A stretch of DNA of 64,000 bases from positions 124,001-188,000 of the forward strand of contig NZ_BQID01000004.1 in the NCBI RefSeq assembly GCF_021602345.1, written 5' to 3'. The notes under the pieces were generated by a model, which saw only the letters and a program-made list of their open reading frames with translations, ran no database searches and was not told the DNA's origin. The translations under genes and the position numbers were made by a program. This stretch comes from Pseudomonas pharyngis. GTDB taxonomy: Bacteria; Pseudomonadota; Gammaproteobacteria; Pseudomonadales; Pseudomonadaceae. The stretch's first letter is position 1. Every line of letters begins with the position of its first letter. This document shows positions 35,550 through 46,387 of this stretch, piece after piece.

Positions 35550-35723
35550 CCGAAATCATGCCAAGCGTGGCGGCGTTGGGCTGCGGGACGCCACGCCCAT
35601 TCCCAAAGTTGATTACCGTCCAACACGCTAACCTATAAGACCGGACCGCGCTTGTGACGACCCGCGCGCGCCATTAGATTAGCCAATGATGTCTGGCCTC
35701 CAAAATAAGCAGAAGGGATAAGC

Positions 35724-36791
35724 ATGGCGCTTACTGACCAGTCCACCCGTATCCGCTCTGGCGAAGAACTCGATGCCAGCCTGATCGATCCGTACCTCAA
35801 GTCGCATATTCCGGGCCTGACCGGCACACCGCAGATCAGCCAGTTTCCCGGCGGCGCGTCGAACCTGACCTACCTGCTGGAATACCCGGACCAGGAATTC
35901 GTCCTGCGCCGTCCGCCGTTCGGCCACAAGGCCAAATCCGCCCACGACATGGGCCGCGAATTCCGCATCCTCAACCAGCTGCGCGACGGCTTCCCGTATT
36001 GCCCGAAAGCCTATGTGCACTGCACCGACGATTCGGTGATCGGCGCCGAGTTCTATGTGATGGAACGGGTCAAGGGGATCATCCTGCGCTCGGACCTGCC
36101 GCCGGAACTGGGCCTCGACTCGGACAAAACCGAAGCCTTGTGCAAGAGTTTCATCGACCGTTTCGTCGAGCTGCACCGGGTCGATTACAACGCCTGCGGC
36201 CTGGGCGATCTGGGCAAACCCGAAGGCTACGTCGCCCGCCAGATCAAAGGCTGGAGCGAGCGTTACGAAAAAGCCCTGACCCCGGACGCTCCGCACTGGG
36301 AACAGGTCAAAGCCTGGCTCACCGACAAGATGCCGGCCGACCACCCGACCTCCAGCATCGTCCACAACGACTACCGCTTCGACAACGTCATCCTCGACCC
36401 GAACAACCCGATGCAGATCATCGGCGTGCTCGACTGGGAACTGACCACCCTCGGCGATCCGCTGATGGACTTGGGCAACACCCTCGCCTACTGGATCCAG
36501 GCCGACGACCCGGCACCGGTGCAACTGATGCGCCGCCAGCCAAGCCACGCGCCGGGCATGCTGACCCGCCGCGAATTCGTCGACTACTACGCCGAGCGCT
36601 CGGGCATCCAGATCGACAATTTCGACTTCTACTACACCTACGGCCTGTTCCGCCTGGCCGGCATCGTGCAGCAGATCTACTACCGCTTCTTCCATGGACA
36701 GACCCAGGACAAACGCTTCGCGCAGTTCATTCACATGAATAAACTGCTGGAGCAGATGAGCCTGCAGGTCATTGCCAAATCCAGCCTCTGA
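35724..36791 (+). CDS. APH-fold phosphotransferase family protein
   Basis: A 355-residue kinase-like protein of the aminoglycoside-phosphotransferase superfamily, in the branch resembling the APH domain of ACAD10/ACAD11. Motifs are SQFPGGASNLTYLLEY (nucleotide loop), FVLRRPPFGHKAKSAHDM (Lys region), IVHNDYRFDNVILDPN (catalytic loop) and IIGVLDWELTTLGDPLMDLGN (metal site). ACAD10/11 homologues phosphorylate 4-hydroxyacyl-CoAs for beta-oxidation, so a hydroxy-acid role with the following SDR is plausible. AGAAGGG precedes the ATG. The SDR starts 38 bases later. Confidence 0.82.
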   Translation: MALTDQSTRIRSGEELDASLIDPYLKSHIPGLTGTPQISQFPGGASNLTYLLEYPDQEFVLRRPPFGHKAKSAHDMGREFRILNQLRDGFPYCPKAYVHCTDDSVIGAEFYVMERVKGIILRSDLPPELGLDSDKTEALCKSFIDRFVELHRVDYNACGLGDLGKPEGYVARQIKGWSERYEKALTPDAPHWEQVKAWLTDKMPADHPTSSIVHNDYRFDNVILDPNNPMQIIGVLDWELTTLGDPLMDLGNTLAYWIQADDPAPVQLMRRQPSHAPGMLTRREFVDYYAERSGIQIDNFDFYYTYGLFRLAGIVQQIYYRFFHGQTQDKRFAQFIHMNKLLEQMSLQVIAKSSL

Positions 36792-36829
36792 TGACGGCGT
36801 TATAACAAGGCTTACTACAAGGGAATCCC

Positions 36830-37597
36830 ATGTCCAAGACTCAGTTGTTCGACCTCGACGGCAAGATCGCTTTCGTCTCCGGCGCCAGCCGTGGCATCGG
36901 TGAAGCCATCGCCAAACTGCTGGCCCAGCAAGGCGCCCATGTGATCGTTTCGAGCCGCAAACTCGAAGGCTGCCAGCACGTGGCCGATGCCATCATCGCC
37001 GACGGCGGCAAGGCCACAGCGATCGCCTGCCACATCGGCGAAATGGAACAGATCAGCCAGGTCTTCGCCGGGATCAAGGAACAGTTCGGCCGGCTGGACA
37101 TCCTGGTCAACAACGCCGCGACCAACCCGCAGTTCTGCAACGTGCTGGACACCGACCTTGGCGCCTTCCAGAAAACTGTCGACGTGAACATCCGCGGCTA
37201 CTTCTTCATGTCGGTGGAAGCCGGCAAGCTGATGCGCGAAAACGGCGGCGGCAGCATCATCAACGTGGCCTCGATCAACGGCATCTCGCCGGGGATCTTC
37301 CAGGGCATCTACTCGGTGACCAAGGCTGCGGTGATCAACATGACCAAAGTCTTCGCCAAGGAATGCGCGCAGTTCGGCATCCGCTGCAACGCCCTGCTGC
37401 CGGGCCTGACCGACACCAAATTCGCCTCGGCCCTGGTTAAGAACGACGCGATCCTGAAACAGGCCCTGACACAGATCCCGCTCAAACGCGTCGCCGACCC
37501 GAGCGAAATGGCCGGCGCCGTGCTGTACCTGGCGAGCGACGCCTCGAGCTACACCACCGGCGTGTCGCTGAACGTGGACGGCGGATTCCTGTCCTGA
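36830..37597 (+). CDS. SDR-family oxidoreductase
   Basis: A 255-residue classical short-chain dehydrogenase/reductase. The cofactor motif is SGASRGIGEAI (residues 18-28), NNAAT stabilises the fold, SIINVASING holds the catalytic Ser, and YSVTKAAV gives the Tyr-x3-Lys. The C-terminal DASSYTTGVSLNVDGGFLS is typical of FabG-like enzymes. It follows the APH-fold gene by 38 bases and both are ended by the same terminator, suggesting a two-step pathway on a hydroxy- or keto-acyl compound. Confidence 0.88.
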   Translation: MSKTQLFDLDGKIAFVSGASRGIGEAIAKLLAQQGAHVIVSSRKLEGCQHVADAIIADGGKATAIACHIGEMEQISQVFAGIKEQFGRLDILVNNAATNPQFCNVLDTDLGAFQKTVDVNIRGYFFMSVEAGKLMRENGGGSIINVASINGISPGIFQGIYSVTKAAVINMTKVFAKECAQFGIRCNALLPGLTDTKFASALVKNDAILKQALTQIPLKRVADPSEMAGAVLYLASDASSYTTGVSLNVDGGFLS

Positions 37598-37619
37598 GCC
37601 GCTTCTGACGCAAAAGAAA

Positions 37620-37641
37620 AGGGCAGCCCGAGGGCTGCCCT
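37620..37641. terminator. Bidirectional terminator between SDR and TRIC genes
   Basis: AGGGCAGCC and GGCTGCCCT (9 bp) around CGAG, with an A-rich left flank and CTT to the right. It lies between two convergent genes, 22 bases after one stop and 2 before the other. Confidence 0.8.
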
Positions 37642-37643
37642 CT

Positions 37644-38297
37644 TCATGCCTCCAGAACCTTCGGCAACTGCCAGCCGAAATGCACCGACAACAACCGCAA
37701 CAACAGACACGCCGCCCCGGCCAGCAACGCAGCCGCCACCGGCGGCACGCCCAGCCTGCGCCCGACAATCAACACTGCCGCCCCGACAAACGCCGAGCTG
37801 GCATACAAATCCGCCTGCAACACCACCGGCACCCGCGCCAGCACAATGTCACGCAGCACCCCGCCACCGACCCCGGTAATCGTGCCCATCAACATGGCCA
37901 CAAACGGCGAGATTCCGAAATTCAACGCCTTCTGCGCCCCGGCCACAGCAAACAGCGCCAATCCCGCCGCATCCAGCACGATCAGGGTCGAACCGGACCA
38001 GCCCAGCACCAGCTCATGAAAAACAAACGCCACCCCGCCCATGGCAAATGCCAGCGCCGGATAGCGCCAGTCCGCCACAGCCTTGGGCGGCGTAGCACCG
38101 ATCAACAGATCACGGGTCACCCCGCCACCGAGCGCGACGATAAACGCAATCACCATCACCCCGAGCAGATCGAGCTGACTGCGCATCGCCGCAATCGCGC
38201 CTTCCACGGCAAAGACTGCGGTGCCAACCAGATCGGCCACCAGCACAATCCACTCGACCCGCGCCTTCAACGGCGCCCGGCTTATTGAGTGACGCAA
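37644..38297 (-). CDS. TRIC-type cation channel (UPF0126, YicG-like)
   Basis: Up to 217 residues with seven hydrophobic segments built as two related repeats: ADLVGTAVFAVEGAIAAM ... ALGGGVTRDLLIG and DAAGLALFAVAGAQKAL ... GVGGGVLRDIVL. The doubled GGG-x-x-RD motif is the hallmark of prokaryotic TRIC channels, trimeric cation-permeable pores. The start is uncertain: the open frame begins with TTG at 38297, another TTG lies at 38270, and neither has a clear ribosome binding site. The 5' end overlaps the neighbouring lipoprotein gene by 16 bases. Confidence 0.82.
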   Translation of the reverse strand: MRHSISRAPLKARVEWIVLVADLVGTAVFAVEGAIAAMRSQLDLLGVMVIAFIVALGGGVTRDLLIGATPPKAVADWRYPALAFAMGGVAFVFHELVLGWSGSTLIVLDAAGLALFAVAGAQKALNFGISPFVAMLMGTITGVGGGVLRDIVLARVPVVLQADLYASSAFVGAAVLIVGRRLGVPPVAAALLAGAACLLLRLLSVHFGWQLPKVLEA

Positions 38298-38503
38298 CGG
38301 GTCTTGGTGATGTGTCGAGTCACTTGCCCGTCGGCATAGGCATCACCGGCGACCTCGGTATTTTCCATGACCTGACAAGTGCGCTCAGGTGGTGGAGGCG
38401 GTGCTGCCGGCGGAGGGGGTGGAGGACTGGCGCAACCACTGAGCAGCACCAGACCGAAAGCCGACAACAACGAAGCACACACGCGTTTCCCAGGATTGTT
38501 CAT
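38282..38503 (-). CDS. Small proline-rich lipoprotein
   Basis: A 73-residue protein with a lipoprotein signal (ASLLSAFGLVLLSGC lipobox), then a Pro-rich stretch (ASPPPPPPAAPPPPP) and a C-terminal TRHITKTRC part. After cleavage it would be an acylated envelope peptide of about 49 residues; the two further cysteines might pair. I do not recognise a named family. Its 3' end overlaps the TRIC gene, so it may be co-transcribed with and precede it. Confidence 0.72.
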   Translation of the reverse strand: MNNPGKRVCASLLSAFGLVLLSGCASPPPPPPAAPPPPPERTCQVMENTEVAGDAYADGQVTRHITKTRCVTQ

Positions 38504-39151
38504 AGGATGACCCGCGATGAATGGAAGAAAACTCCCGTCGCCGAGCAGGACAACGCCCGGCTATGGAAACCGAACCACTCATTCCTTATAGACCAGTGGG
38601 GGGTGAGTGCCAGTGAAATGGCTCGAACTGGCAGGATTTGCTGTCGATTTTCGGAATGAGTCGACTGATCCATCGCCACCGCCGACAAGCCATCACCCAC
38701 AGGTGAAAGTCGGATTGGGACGCAGAGCGTCCTGGGCTGCATTCCCACGCGGAGCGTGGGAACGATCAAAATCGGCCCTACGCTCCTCACCACTCACCAC
38801 TCACCACGATGAGCGTTAGCTCGAGAAAGGCTTTTGACGTGCTAGCCCCGTCGGCAGGCTGAGTGGAGGGATTGATCCGGGGGTGGGAGCGCAGCGACCG
38901 TTTGGCGAAGCCAAACACATCGAGAGGAGGTGCAGCGAAGCAAACCGTAGGCGATGCCCCCGGATCAATCCCGGAGCGAAGGAACCCGAGCCACAGCGAG
39001 GGCCGTACGTCAGGGCACAAGACCTTTGGTTACTTTGGGGCGTTTGCCAAAGTGACCCGCTGTAAGAGCGGAACCGCCAGCCGCAACACCCGAAGAATCG
39101 GATATTCACCCAAAAACCCCATGAACCAGGTCGGCCCAGAGACCGCTAAGT
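38504..39151. repeat. Gene-less, repeat-rich interval
   Basis: No convincing gene in 648 bases. It contains a GGGACGCAGAGCGTCC-type block with the hairpin TTCCCACGC/GCGTGGGAA (38742-38762), three exact copies of TCACCAC (38787-38807), and a large block from about 38835 to 39110. That block has a perfect 16-bp inverted repeat GGGATTGATCCGGGGG (38868-38883) with its complement at 38957-38972, plus hairpins TTTGGC-GAA-GCCAAA and ACTTTGG/CCAAAGT. Short reading frames here look like translated repeat, not protein. Confidence 0.65.
38716..38768. repeat. GGGACGCAGAGCGTCC / TTCCCACGC repeat
   Basis: Consists of a degenerate hairpin around GACGCAGAGCGTC and a perfect hairpin TTCCCACGC-GGA-GCGTGGGAA, ending ACGATC. 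This composite resembles a short intergenic repeat that I recall as widespread in Pseudomonas genomes. Confidence 0.65.
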
Positions 39152-39394
39152 TCACCCCGGCGTTCGCAACGAATTACTCTCAAGCTCATACCGCAATTCA
39201 TCAACCAAAGCATCCACCGCTTCCGAAGTACGCAAGGCATCCAGACTCAACCCACTAATCACCAGATCAACCTGCCCTGAAGCCGGGTGATACAACTTCA
39301 CAGTAAGGGAATGATCCCCATCCACCACACACTCACAAGCCAACGGCGAAAAACTACGCTCAAGTTGCGCCCGCAACTGCGTCAGATAAATCAT
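39152..39394 (-). CDS. DUF1652-domain protein
   Basis: An 80-residue protein beginning MIYLTQLRAQLERSFSPLACECVVDGDHSLTVKLYHPASGQVDLVI with SGLSLDALRTSEAVDALVDELRYEL after it. This is the DUF1652 pattern, a small family largely confined to Pseudomonas and without assigned function. It lies between the repeat interval and the PAS-LuxR gene; a ribosome binding site is weak. Confidence 0.82.
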   Translation of the reverse strand: MIYLTQLRAQLERSFSPLACECVVDGDHSLTVKLYHPASGQVDLVISGLSLDALRTSEAVDALVDELRYELESNSLRTPG

Positions 39395-39584
39395 CGCGCC
39401 AGCTCCGAAAATCGACGCAACACGCCAGGTTCAATGACAAACAACACATTCATGGTCTGATCCAATAACAACGACGGAAGGGACACGATCACGAACGAAA
39501 CCCGCATCGCACCCCACCAGCCTAAGAACAGCCTGCATTGTCAGACACCCGAATTTGCACCTCATGAACTAGTGCATTTGCACC

Positions 39585-41075
39585 TTAGCGCTGTCCCCGG
39601 CTGCTCCCCGAGAACAACCCCCGTTCGCGGGCCCAGACAATCGCCTCGCTGCGGCTGTGCACATCCAGCTTGGAATAAACCGTCGCCACATGATTGCGCA
39701 CTGTATTCGGCGCCAGTTTCAACCGTGCAGCAATTTCCTTGTCCGCCAGCCCCTCGCAGATCAGCCCCAGAACATCGCGCTCGCGGGCGGTGAGATCGGT
39801 GAACGAAACGCTGGGCAACTGCGGCGAGTTGATCTTCTTCACATTGGCCAGCTTTTCGATCAGCGTGCGGCTGAACCACGACGCATCCTTCATCACCTCT
39901 TCAATCGCTGCCACCAGTTCAAGCTCAGTGTGCTTGCGCTCGGTGATGTCCATCAGCACCAGCAGATAGCACACTGTGTTCTGGATGTTGACGGTGTCAG
40001 CGGACACCGCGCACTCCAGCACTTCGGCGTTTTTCTTGCGGATTCGCATATCGGCGCGATCGACCCGGCCGGTCTTCTCCAGCGCCGCCAGCAAGCGGGC
40101 GCGCTCAGCCTTTTCATCGATGAAGTCCAGTTGCGCGACGGTCTTGCCGAGCACGTCGTCGCTGTCGTAAGCCAAGGTATCGAGGAAGGCCTGGTTGACA
40201 TCGATCAGCCGCTGCTCGTCGGCACTGCAAATCAGGATCGGCACCGGCGTCAGGCGAAAGGCCTTGGCGAACCGCTCCTCACTCTGGCGCAGGGCGACCT
40301 CGGCCTTGTGCCGTGGCTCCATGTCGACGAACGAAAACAGCATGCAGTCTTCGTCGTTGAGCACCAACGGCTGGCCGGCGACGATAACCTGTTTGCTGCC
40401 ACCGTCCGGCAGACGCAGTTCGGCCTGCATCTGCGGAATGGTCGCGACATCACGCAGGCGCTGGATCGCCAGATCCTTGCGCTCGGCCCGTTCGAGAATA
40501 TCCAGCTCATAAGTCGAGGCGCCGATCACCTGATCGCGGGCGTAGCCGGTCATTTCCAGAAACCCCGGATTGACCTTGATATAACGCAGATCGCTGAGGC
40601 GGCAGATCACCGCAGGCGCCGGGTTGGCATTGAAGGTTTTTTCGAAGCGCTGCTCGGCGTTGGCCCAATCGGTGACGTCGCTCATGATCAGCACCAGCGA
40701 CTCGACCTCGCCATCGCGATCGGTCAGCACCATGCTGCGCACACTGTGTACCCAGGTGCGTTCCTCGTCACTGCACGGGGAGACTTCCACCAGCACGTCG
40801 CTGAAGGTTTCGCCGGCGGCCACACGGCAGATCGGGTACTGCTCCGGTGCCAGCGCGTGGTTGTTGCGATACCGCAGATTGAAGCGCTCGGCATATTCCC
40901 CGGCGTTGTTGCCCAGCTCTCCGATGCGGCTGACGCCATGCATCGCCAGCGCCGCTTCGTTGGCCCAGAGAATCGTCTGGTCGATTTCCAGCAGAATCAC
41001 CCCGTCGGACAGCCCGGCAATGATTTGCTGCAACTGACGGCGATTGGTTTCGGTGGTCAGGACGTCCCGGCTCAT
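39585..41075 (-). CDS. PAS-PAS-PAS-LuxR cytoplasmic sensor-regulator
   Basis: A 496-residue protein without membrane segments. Three PAS domains are visible: about 10-125 (GVILLEIDQTILWANEAAL), 140-260 (FNANPAPAVICRLSDLRYIKVNPGFLEMTGY) and 265-385 (PVPILICSADEQRLIDVNQAFL). A short helical linker leads to a C-terminal LuxR/GerE helix-turn-helix (LTARERDVLGLICEGLADKEIAARL and NTVRNHVATVYSKLDVHSRSEA). There is no kinase, receiver or cyclase domain, so it probably senses a ligand or redox state and binds DNA itself. A small unrelated gene is divergent from it at 41246. Confidence 0.88.
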   Translation of the reverse strand: MSRDVLTTETNRRQLQQIIAGLSDGVILLEIDQTILWANEAALAMHGVSRIGELGNNAGEYAERFNLRYRNNHALAPEQYPICRVAAGETFSDVLVEVSPCSDEERTWVHSVRSMVLTDRDGEVESLVLIMSDVTDWANAEQRFEKTFNANPAPAVICRLSDLRYIKVNPGFLEMTGYARDQVIGASTYELDILERAERKDLAIQRLRDVATIPQMQAELRLPDGGSKQVIVAGQPLVLNDEDCMLFSFVDMEPRHKAEVALRQSEERFAKAFRLTPVPILICSADEQRLIDVNQAFLDTLAYDSDDVLGKTVAQLDFIDEKAERARLLAALEKTGRVDRADMRIRKKNAEVLECAVSADTVNIQNTVCYLLVLMDITERKHTELELVAAIEEVMKDASWFSRTLIEKLANVKKINSPQLPSVSFTDLTARERDVLGLICEGLADKEIAARLKLAPNTVRNHVATVYSKLDVHSRSEAIVWARERGLFSGSSRGQR

Positions 41076-41245
41076 TGATTCTCCACAAGTTCGCGCATGT
41101 GAAATTTACGACCGCGGACGGTTGTGATCGTGCCAACCACGATTGAGCGTTGACTATTCGCGCCTCGCGGCTTTCTCGTCTAACGTTAGTACCTCGACGG
41201 ATTGTGTCCGCGCCTGCGGCCGGGCATCTGATCAAGGAGAGACAA

Positions 41246-41452
41246 ATGACGAGCGACCGTATTACCGAACGGACCTATCGCACGTGGTCCACACCCATTC
41301 TGTTGGAGCTGAAAAAGCGCGAACACCAGATGGACCCGGCAGAGCGGCAGGCACTGGAAAACGTGATGATCGAAAGAAGGCTGTTGAACATCGGCAGCCC
41401 GGATGGCAAGGAACGGCGCAAGGCAGCGGTGAGCCACAAAAGAACAACTTGA
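41246..41452 (+). CDS. Small charged hypothetical protein
   Basis: A 68-residue soluble, mostly helical protein (MTSDRITERTYRTWSTPILL, then ELKKREHQMDPAERQALENV and a basic tail KERRKAAVSHKRTT). A very good ribosome binding site (AAGGAGA) and a strong terminator just after the stop support it as real. It is divergent from the PAS-LuxR gene and could be its target. No family recognised. Confidence 0.65.
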   Translation: MTSDRITERTYRTWSTPILLELKKREHQMDPAERQALENVMIERRLLNIGSPDGKERRKAAVSHKRTT

Positions 41453-41461
41453 GCCGGGCGT

Positions 41462-41495
41462 CTGTGGCGATCTGCCAGATCGCCACAGTCTCTTG
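41462..41495. terminator. Intrinsic terminator
   Basis: Perfect 12-bp stem CTGTGGCGATCT/AGATCGCCACAG with loop GCC, followed by TCTCTT. It stands between the small gene and the convergent amidohydrolase. Confidence 0.8.
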
Positions 41496-41512
41496 ACTAC
41501 CCAACCCTGGCT

Positions 41513-42796
41513 TTACGCCGCGCGTTGCTTGCCCGCCACCGCCGCCGAAGCCGCCAGCATCGCCCGCAGCAACACCGCACACCCGGCCGCCAGATCGTCC
41601 GGGGCGGCGTTTTCGATTTCGTTGTGGCTGATGCCGCCTTCGCACGGCACGAAAATCATCCCAGCTGGGCCCAGTTCGGCGAGGAAAATCGCGTCGTGGC
41701 CGGCGCCGCTGACAATGTCCATGTGCGACAGGCCCAGACCTTTGGCGGCGCCGCGCACGGCTTCGACGCAGCCTTTTTCGAAGTACAGTGGCGGGAAGTC
41801 GGCGGTCGGGGTCAGTTCATAGGTCAGGCCGTGTTCTTCGCAGGTGGCTTCGATGACTTGCTTGACCTCGGCGATCATCGAGTCGAGGCGTGCCGGTTCC
41901 AAATGCCGGAAATCGAGGGTCATGCGTACCTCGCCGGGAATGACGTTGCGTGAGCCGGGATAGGCTTGCAGGCAACCGACCGTGCCGCACGCGTGGGGTT
42001 GGTGGCCGAGGGCAGCGCGATTGACCGCGCCGACGATCACCGAGGCGCCGACCAGCGCGTCCTTGCGCAGGTGCATCGGGGTCGGACCGGCGTGGGCTTC
42101 GACGCCGCGCAGTTTCAGGTCGAACCACTTCTGCCCCAGTGCGCCGAGTACTACGCCGATGGTTTTCTGTTCGTCCTCAAGAATCGGGCCTTGCTCGATG
42201 TGCGCTTCGAAATAGGCGCCGACCTTGTGCCCGCTGACCTTGCGCGGTCCGGCGTAACCGATGGCGTTCAACGCTTCGCCAACCGTTATGCCGTCGGCAT
42301 CGACCTTGGCCAGGGTTTCTTCGAGGGTGAATTTTTCCGCGAACACGCCGGAGCCCATCATGCACGGGGCGAAGCGCGAGCCTTCTTCGTTGGTCCAGAC
42401 CACCACTTCCAACGGCGCCTCGGTTTCCACGCCCAAATCATTGAGGGTGCGCAGCACTTCGACGCCGGCGAGCACGCCGAAGCAGCCGTCGAACTTGCCA
42501 CCAGTGGGCTGGGTGTCGATGTGGCTGCCGGTCATCACCGGGGGCAGGTTCGGGTTGCGGCCGGGACGGCGAGCGAAGATGTTGCCGACTTCATCGACCG
42601 TGACGCTGCAACCGGCGTCCTTGCACCATTGCACGAACAGGTCGCGGGCCTGGCGGTCGAGGTCGGTCAGGGCCAGTCGACAGACCCCGCCCTTGACCGT
42701 CGCGCCGAGCTTCGCCAGCTCCATGAGCGACGCCCATAAGCGGTCGCGGTTGATGTGCTGATGGGTCGATTGCAGAACGTCTACGGCTGCGTTCAT
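41513..42796 (-). CDS. N-carbamoyl-beta-alanine amidohydrolase (M20 family Zn hydrolase)
   Basis: Third enzyme of reductive pyrimidine breakdown: hydrolyses N-carbamoyl-beta-alanine to beta-alanine, CO2 and ammonia. At 427 residues it fits the HyuC/AllC/beta-ureidopropionase branch of M20 peptidase-like enzymes. Metal-site residues are H92 (GSHIDTQ), D103 (GGKFDGCFGV), the E137/E138 pair (WTNEEGSRF), and His residues in AHIEQG-type and SGAGHDA segments. It is transcribed with, and downstream of, the NCS1 transporter (30-base gap), opposite to dihydropyrimidinase. Allantoate or hydantoin-derived substrates are possible but context favours pyrimidines. Confidence 0.88.
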   Translation of the reverse strand: MNAAVDVLQSTHQHINRDRLWASLMELAKLGATVKGGVCRLALTDLDRQARDLFVQWCKDAGCSVTVDEVGNIFARRPGRNPNLPPVMTGSHIDTQPTGGKFDGCFGVLAGVEVLRTLNDLGVETEAPLEVVVWTNEEGSRFAPCMMGSGVFAEKFTLEETLAKVDADGITVGEALNAIGYAGPRKVSGHKVGAYFEAHIEQGPILEDEQKTIGVVLGALGQKWFDLKLRGVEAHAGPTPMHLRKDALVGASVIVGAVNRAALGHQPHACGTVGCLQAYPGSRNVIPGEVRMTLDFRHLEPARLDSMIAEVKQVIEATCEEHGLTYELTPTADFPPLYFEKGCVEAVRGAAKGLGLSHMDIVSGAGHDAIFLAELGPAGMIFVPCEGGISHNEIENAAPDDLAAGCAVLLRAMLAASAAVAGKQRAA

Positions 42797-42826
42797 GGGG
42801 ATCTCCTCAGGCAGTTCTTATGGGAA

Positions 42827-44311
42827 TTACAACGGCGATTTGACGGCCACCGGCGTCGCACGCATCGCGCACAACCCGTAATAGATCAACCCGCCCAGCG
42901 CCGAGCCGGTGAACCAGCCGTAGCTGTAGAACCAGCTGAATGCGCTGCTGCCCAACGACAGCAGGGTCAGCACCACCGGCACGCCGAAGGCGATGAACCC
43001 GGCCCAGTTCCACGCCGGGTACACGTCGTCGCGGTACAGGCCAGCCAGGTCCAGTTGCTGTTTCTTGATCAGGAAATAGTCCACCACCATGATCCCTGCA
43101 ATCGGTCCGAGCAGACTGGAATAGCCCAGCAGCCAGTTCGAATACACGGTTTCCAGGCTGACATCGGAGACGATCAGCCCGAGCTTCTTCAGCAGCTCAT
43201 GGCCCATCAGCGCCAGACCGACGAACCCGGTGAGAATCACCGCTTTGGTGCGGTTGATGACTTTGGGCGCGATGTTCTGGAAGTCGTTGGTTGGCGAAAC
43301 AATGTTGGCGGCGGTGTTGGTCGACAGCGTGGCGATGATGATCAGCGCCATGGCCACCGCGACCCACACCGGGCTCTGGATATGGCCGATCAGCGTCACC
43401 GGATCGGAAACGCTGACGCCCACCAGTTTCACCGAGGCGGCGGTCATCACCACGCCCAGTGCGGCGAACAGGAACATGGTCAGCGGCAGACCGAAAATCT
43501 GCCCGAGGATCTGATCCTTCTGGCTGCGGGCATAACGGCTGAAGTCAGGAATGTTCAGCGACAACGTAGCCCAGAAACCGACCATCGCCGTCAGCCCGGC
43601 GGCGAAGTAGCTGACCACGCTCGCGCCCTCGGGACGCTTCGGCGGAATCGCCAGCAACTCGGTCATCGACACATTCGGCATGGCCCATACCAGCAACCCG
43701 ATGCCAACCGCCACCAGCAGCGGCGCCGATAGGGTTTCCAGCCATTTGATCGACTCGGCGCCACGGATCACCACCCACAAGTTCAACGCCCAGAAGACCA
43801 TGAAACCGATCACCTCCCCCGTCCCGCCGAGGGATTTCCAGCCCTCGAACACCGAGCCGAGAAACAGGTGAATCGCCAGCCCGCCGAACATGGTCTGGAT
43901 GCCGAACCAGCCGCACGCCACCAGCGCGCGGATCAGGCACGGCACATTGGAGCCGAGAATCCCGAACGACGAGCGCAGCAACACTGGAAACGGAATCCCG
44001 TATTTGGTGCCGGGAAACGCGTTGAGTGTGAGGGGAATCAGGACGATGACGTTGGCAAACAAAATCGCCAGCAAGGCCTCGCCGACGGTGAGGCCGAAAT
44101 ACGCGGTGAGCACGCCGCCGAGGGTGTAGGTCGGCACGCAGATCGACATGCCGACCCACAGCGCGGTGATGTGCCATTTGTTCCAGGTTCGTTCGCGCAC
44201 CTTGGTCGGTGCCATGTCGTGGTTGTATCGGGGACTGTCGAGGACGTCACTGCCGGCTTCGAGTTCGAACAAGCCGTCGCGCTCGGTCACTTGCGATCTG
44301 TTCTGTTGCAT
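42827..44311 (-). CDS. NCS1-family nucleobase/hydantoin transporter
   Basis: A 494-residue membrane protein with about twelve helices. It begins with a hydrophilic N-terminus containing RYNHDMAPTKVRERTWNKWHI, the NCS1 entry motif, and has TLGGVLTAYFGLTVGEALLAI and PRTKYGIPFPV-like sequence (PGTKYGIPFPVLLRSSFGILG). The family imports uracil, thymine, dihydropyrimidines or hydantoins with sodium or protons. Its place between the amidohydrolase and dihydropyrimidinase points to a pyrimidine substrate. Its promoter shares the 620-base divergent region with the dihydropyrimidinase gene. Confidence 0.9.
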   Translation of the reverse strand: MQQNRSQVTERDGLFELEAGSDVLDSPRYNHDMAPTKVRERTWNKWHITALWVGMSICVPTYTLGGVLTAYFGLTVGEALLAILFANVIVLIPLTLNAFPGTKYGIPFPVLLRSSFGILGSNVPCLIRALVACGWFGIQTMFGGLAIHLFLGSVFEGWKSLGGTGEVIGFMVFWALNLWVVIRGAESIKWLETLSAPLLVAVGIGLLVWAMPNVSMTELLAIPPKRPEGASVVSYFAAGLTAMVGFWATLSLNIPDFSRYARSQKDQILGQIFGLPLTMFLFAALGVVMTAASVKLVGVSVSDPVTLIGHIQSPVWVAVAMALIIIATLSTNTAANIVSPTNDFQNIAPKVINRTKAVILTGFVGLALMGHELLKKLGLIVSDVSLETVYSNWLLGYSSLLGPIAGIMVVDYFLIKKQQLDLAGLYRDDVYPAWNWAGFIAFGVPVVLTLLSLGSSAFSWFYSYGWFTGSALGGLIYYGLCAMRATPVAVKSPL

Positions 44312-46371
<2,060 letters not shown>

Positions 46372-46387
46372 AATCCAGGCCTTCGGC

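Noticed and set aside
38816-39109. Minus-strand frames over the repeat block
   Set aside because: The translation is composed of repeat sequence (Cys, Trp and Ser-rich) that recurs, as far as I recall, as spurious hypothetical proteins in Pseudomonas annotations.
39553-39585. Direct repeat ATTTGCACCT x2 at the end of the PAS-LuxR gene
   Set aside because: Two 10-base copies 23 bases apart, one overlapping the stop codon; no dyad or promoter context, so chance or a minor duplication is likely.
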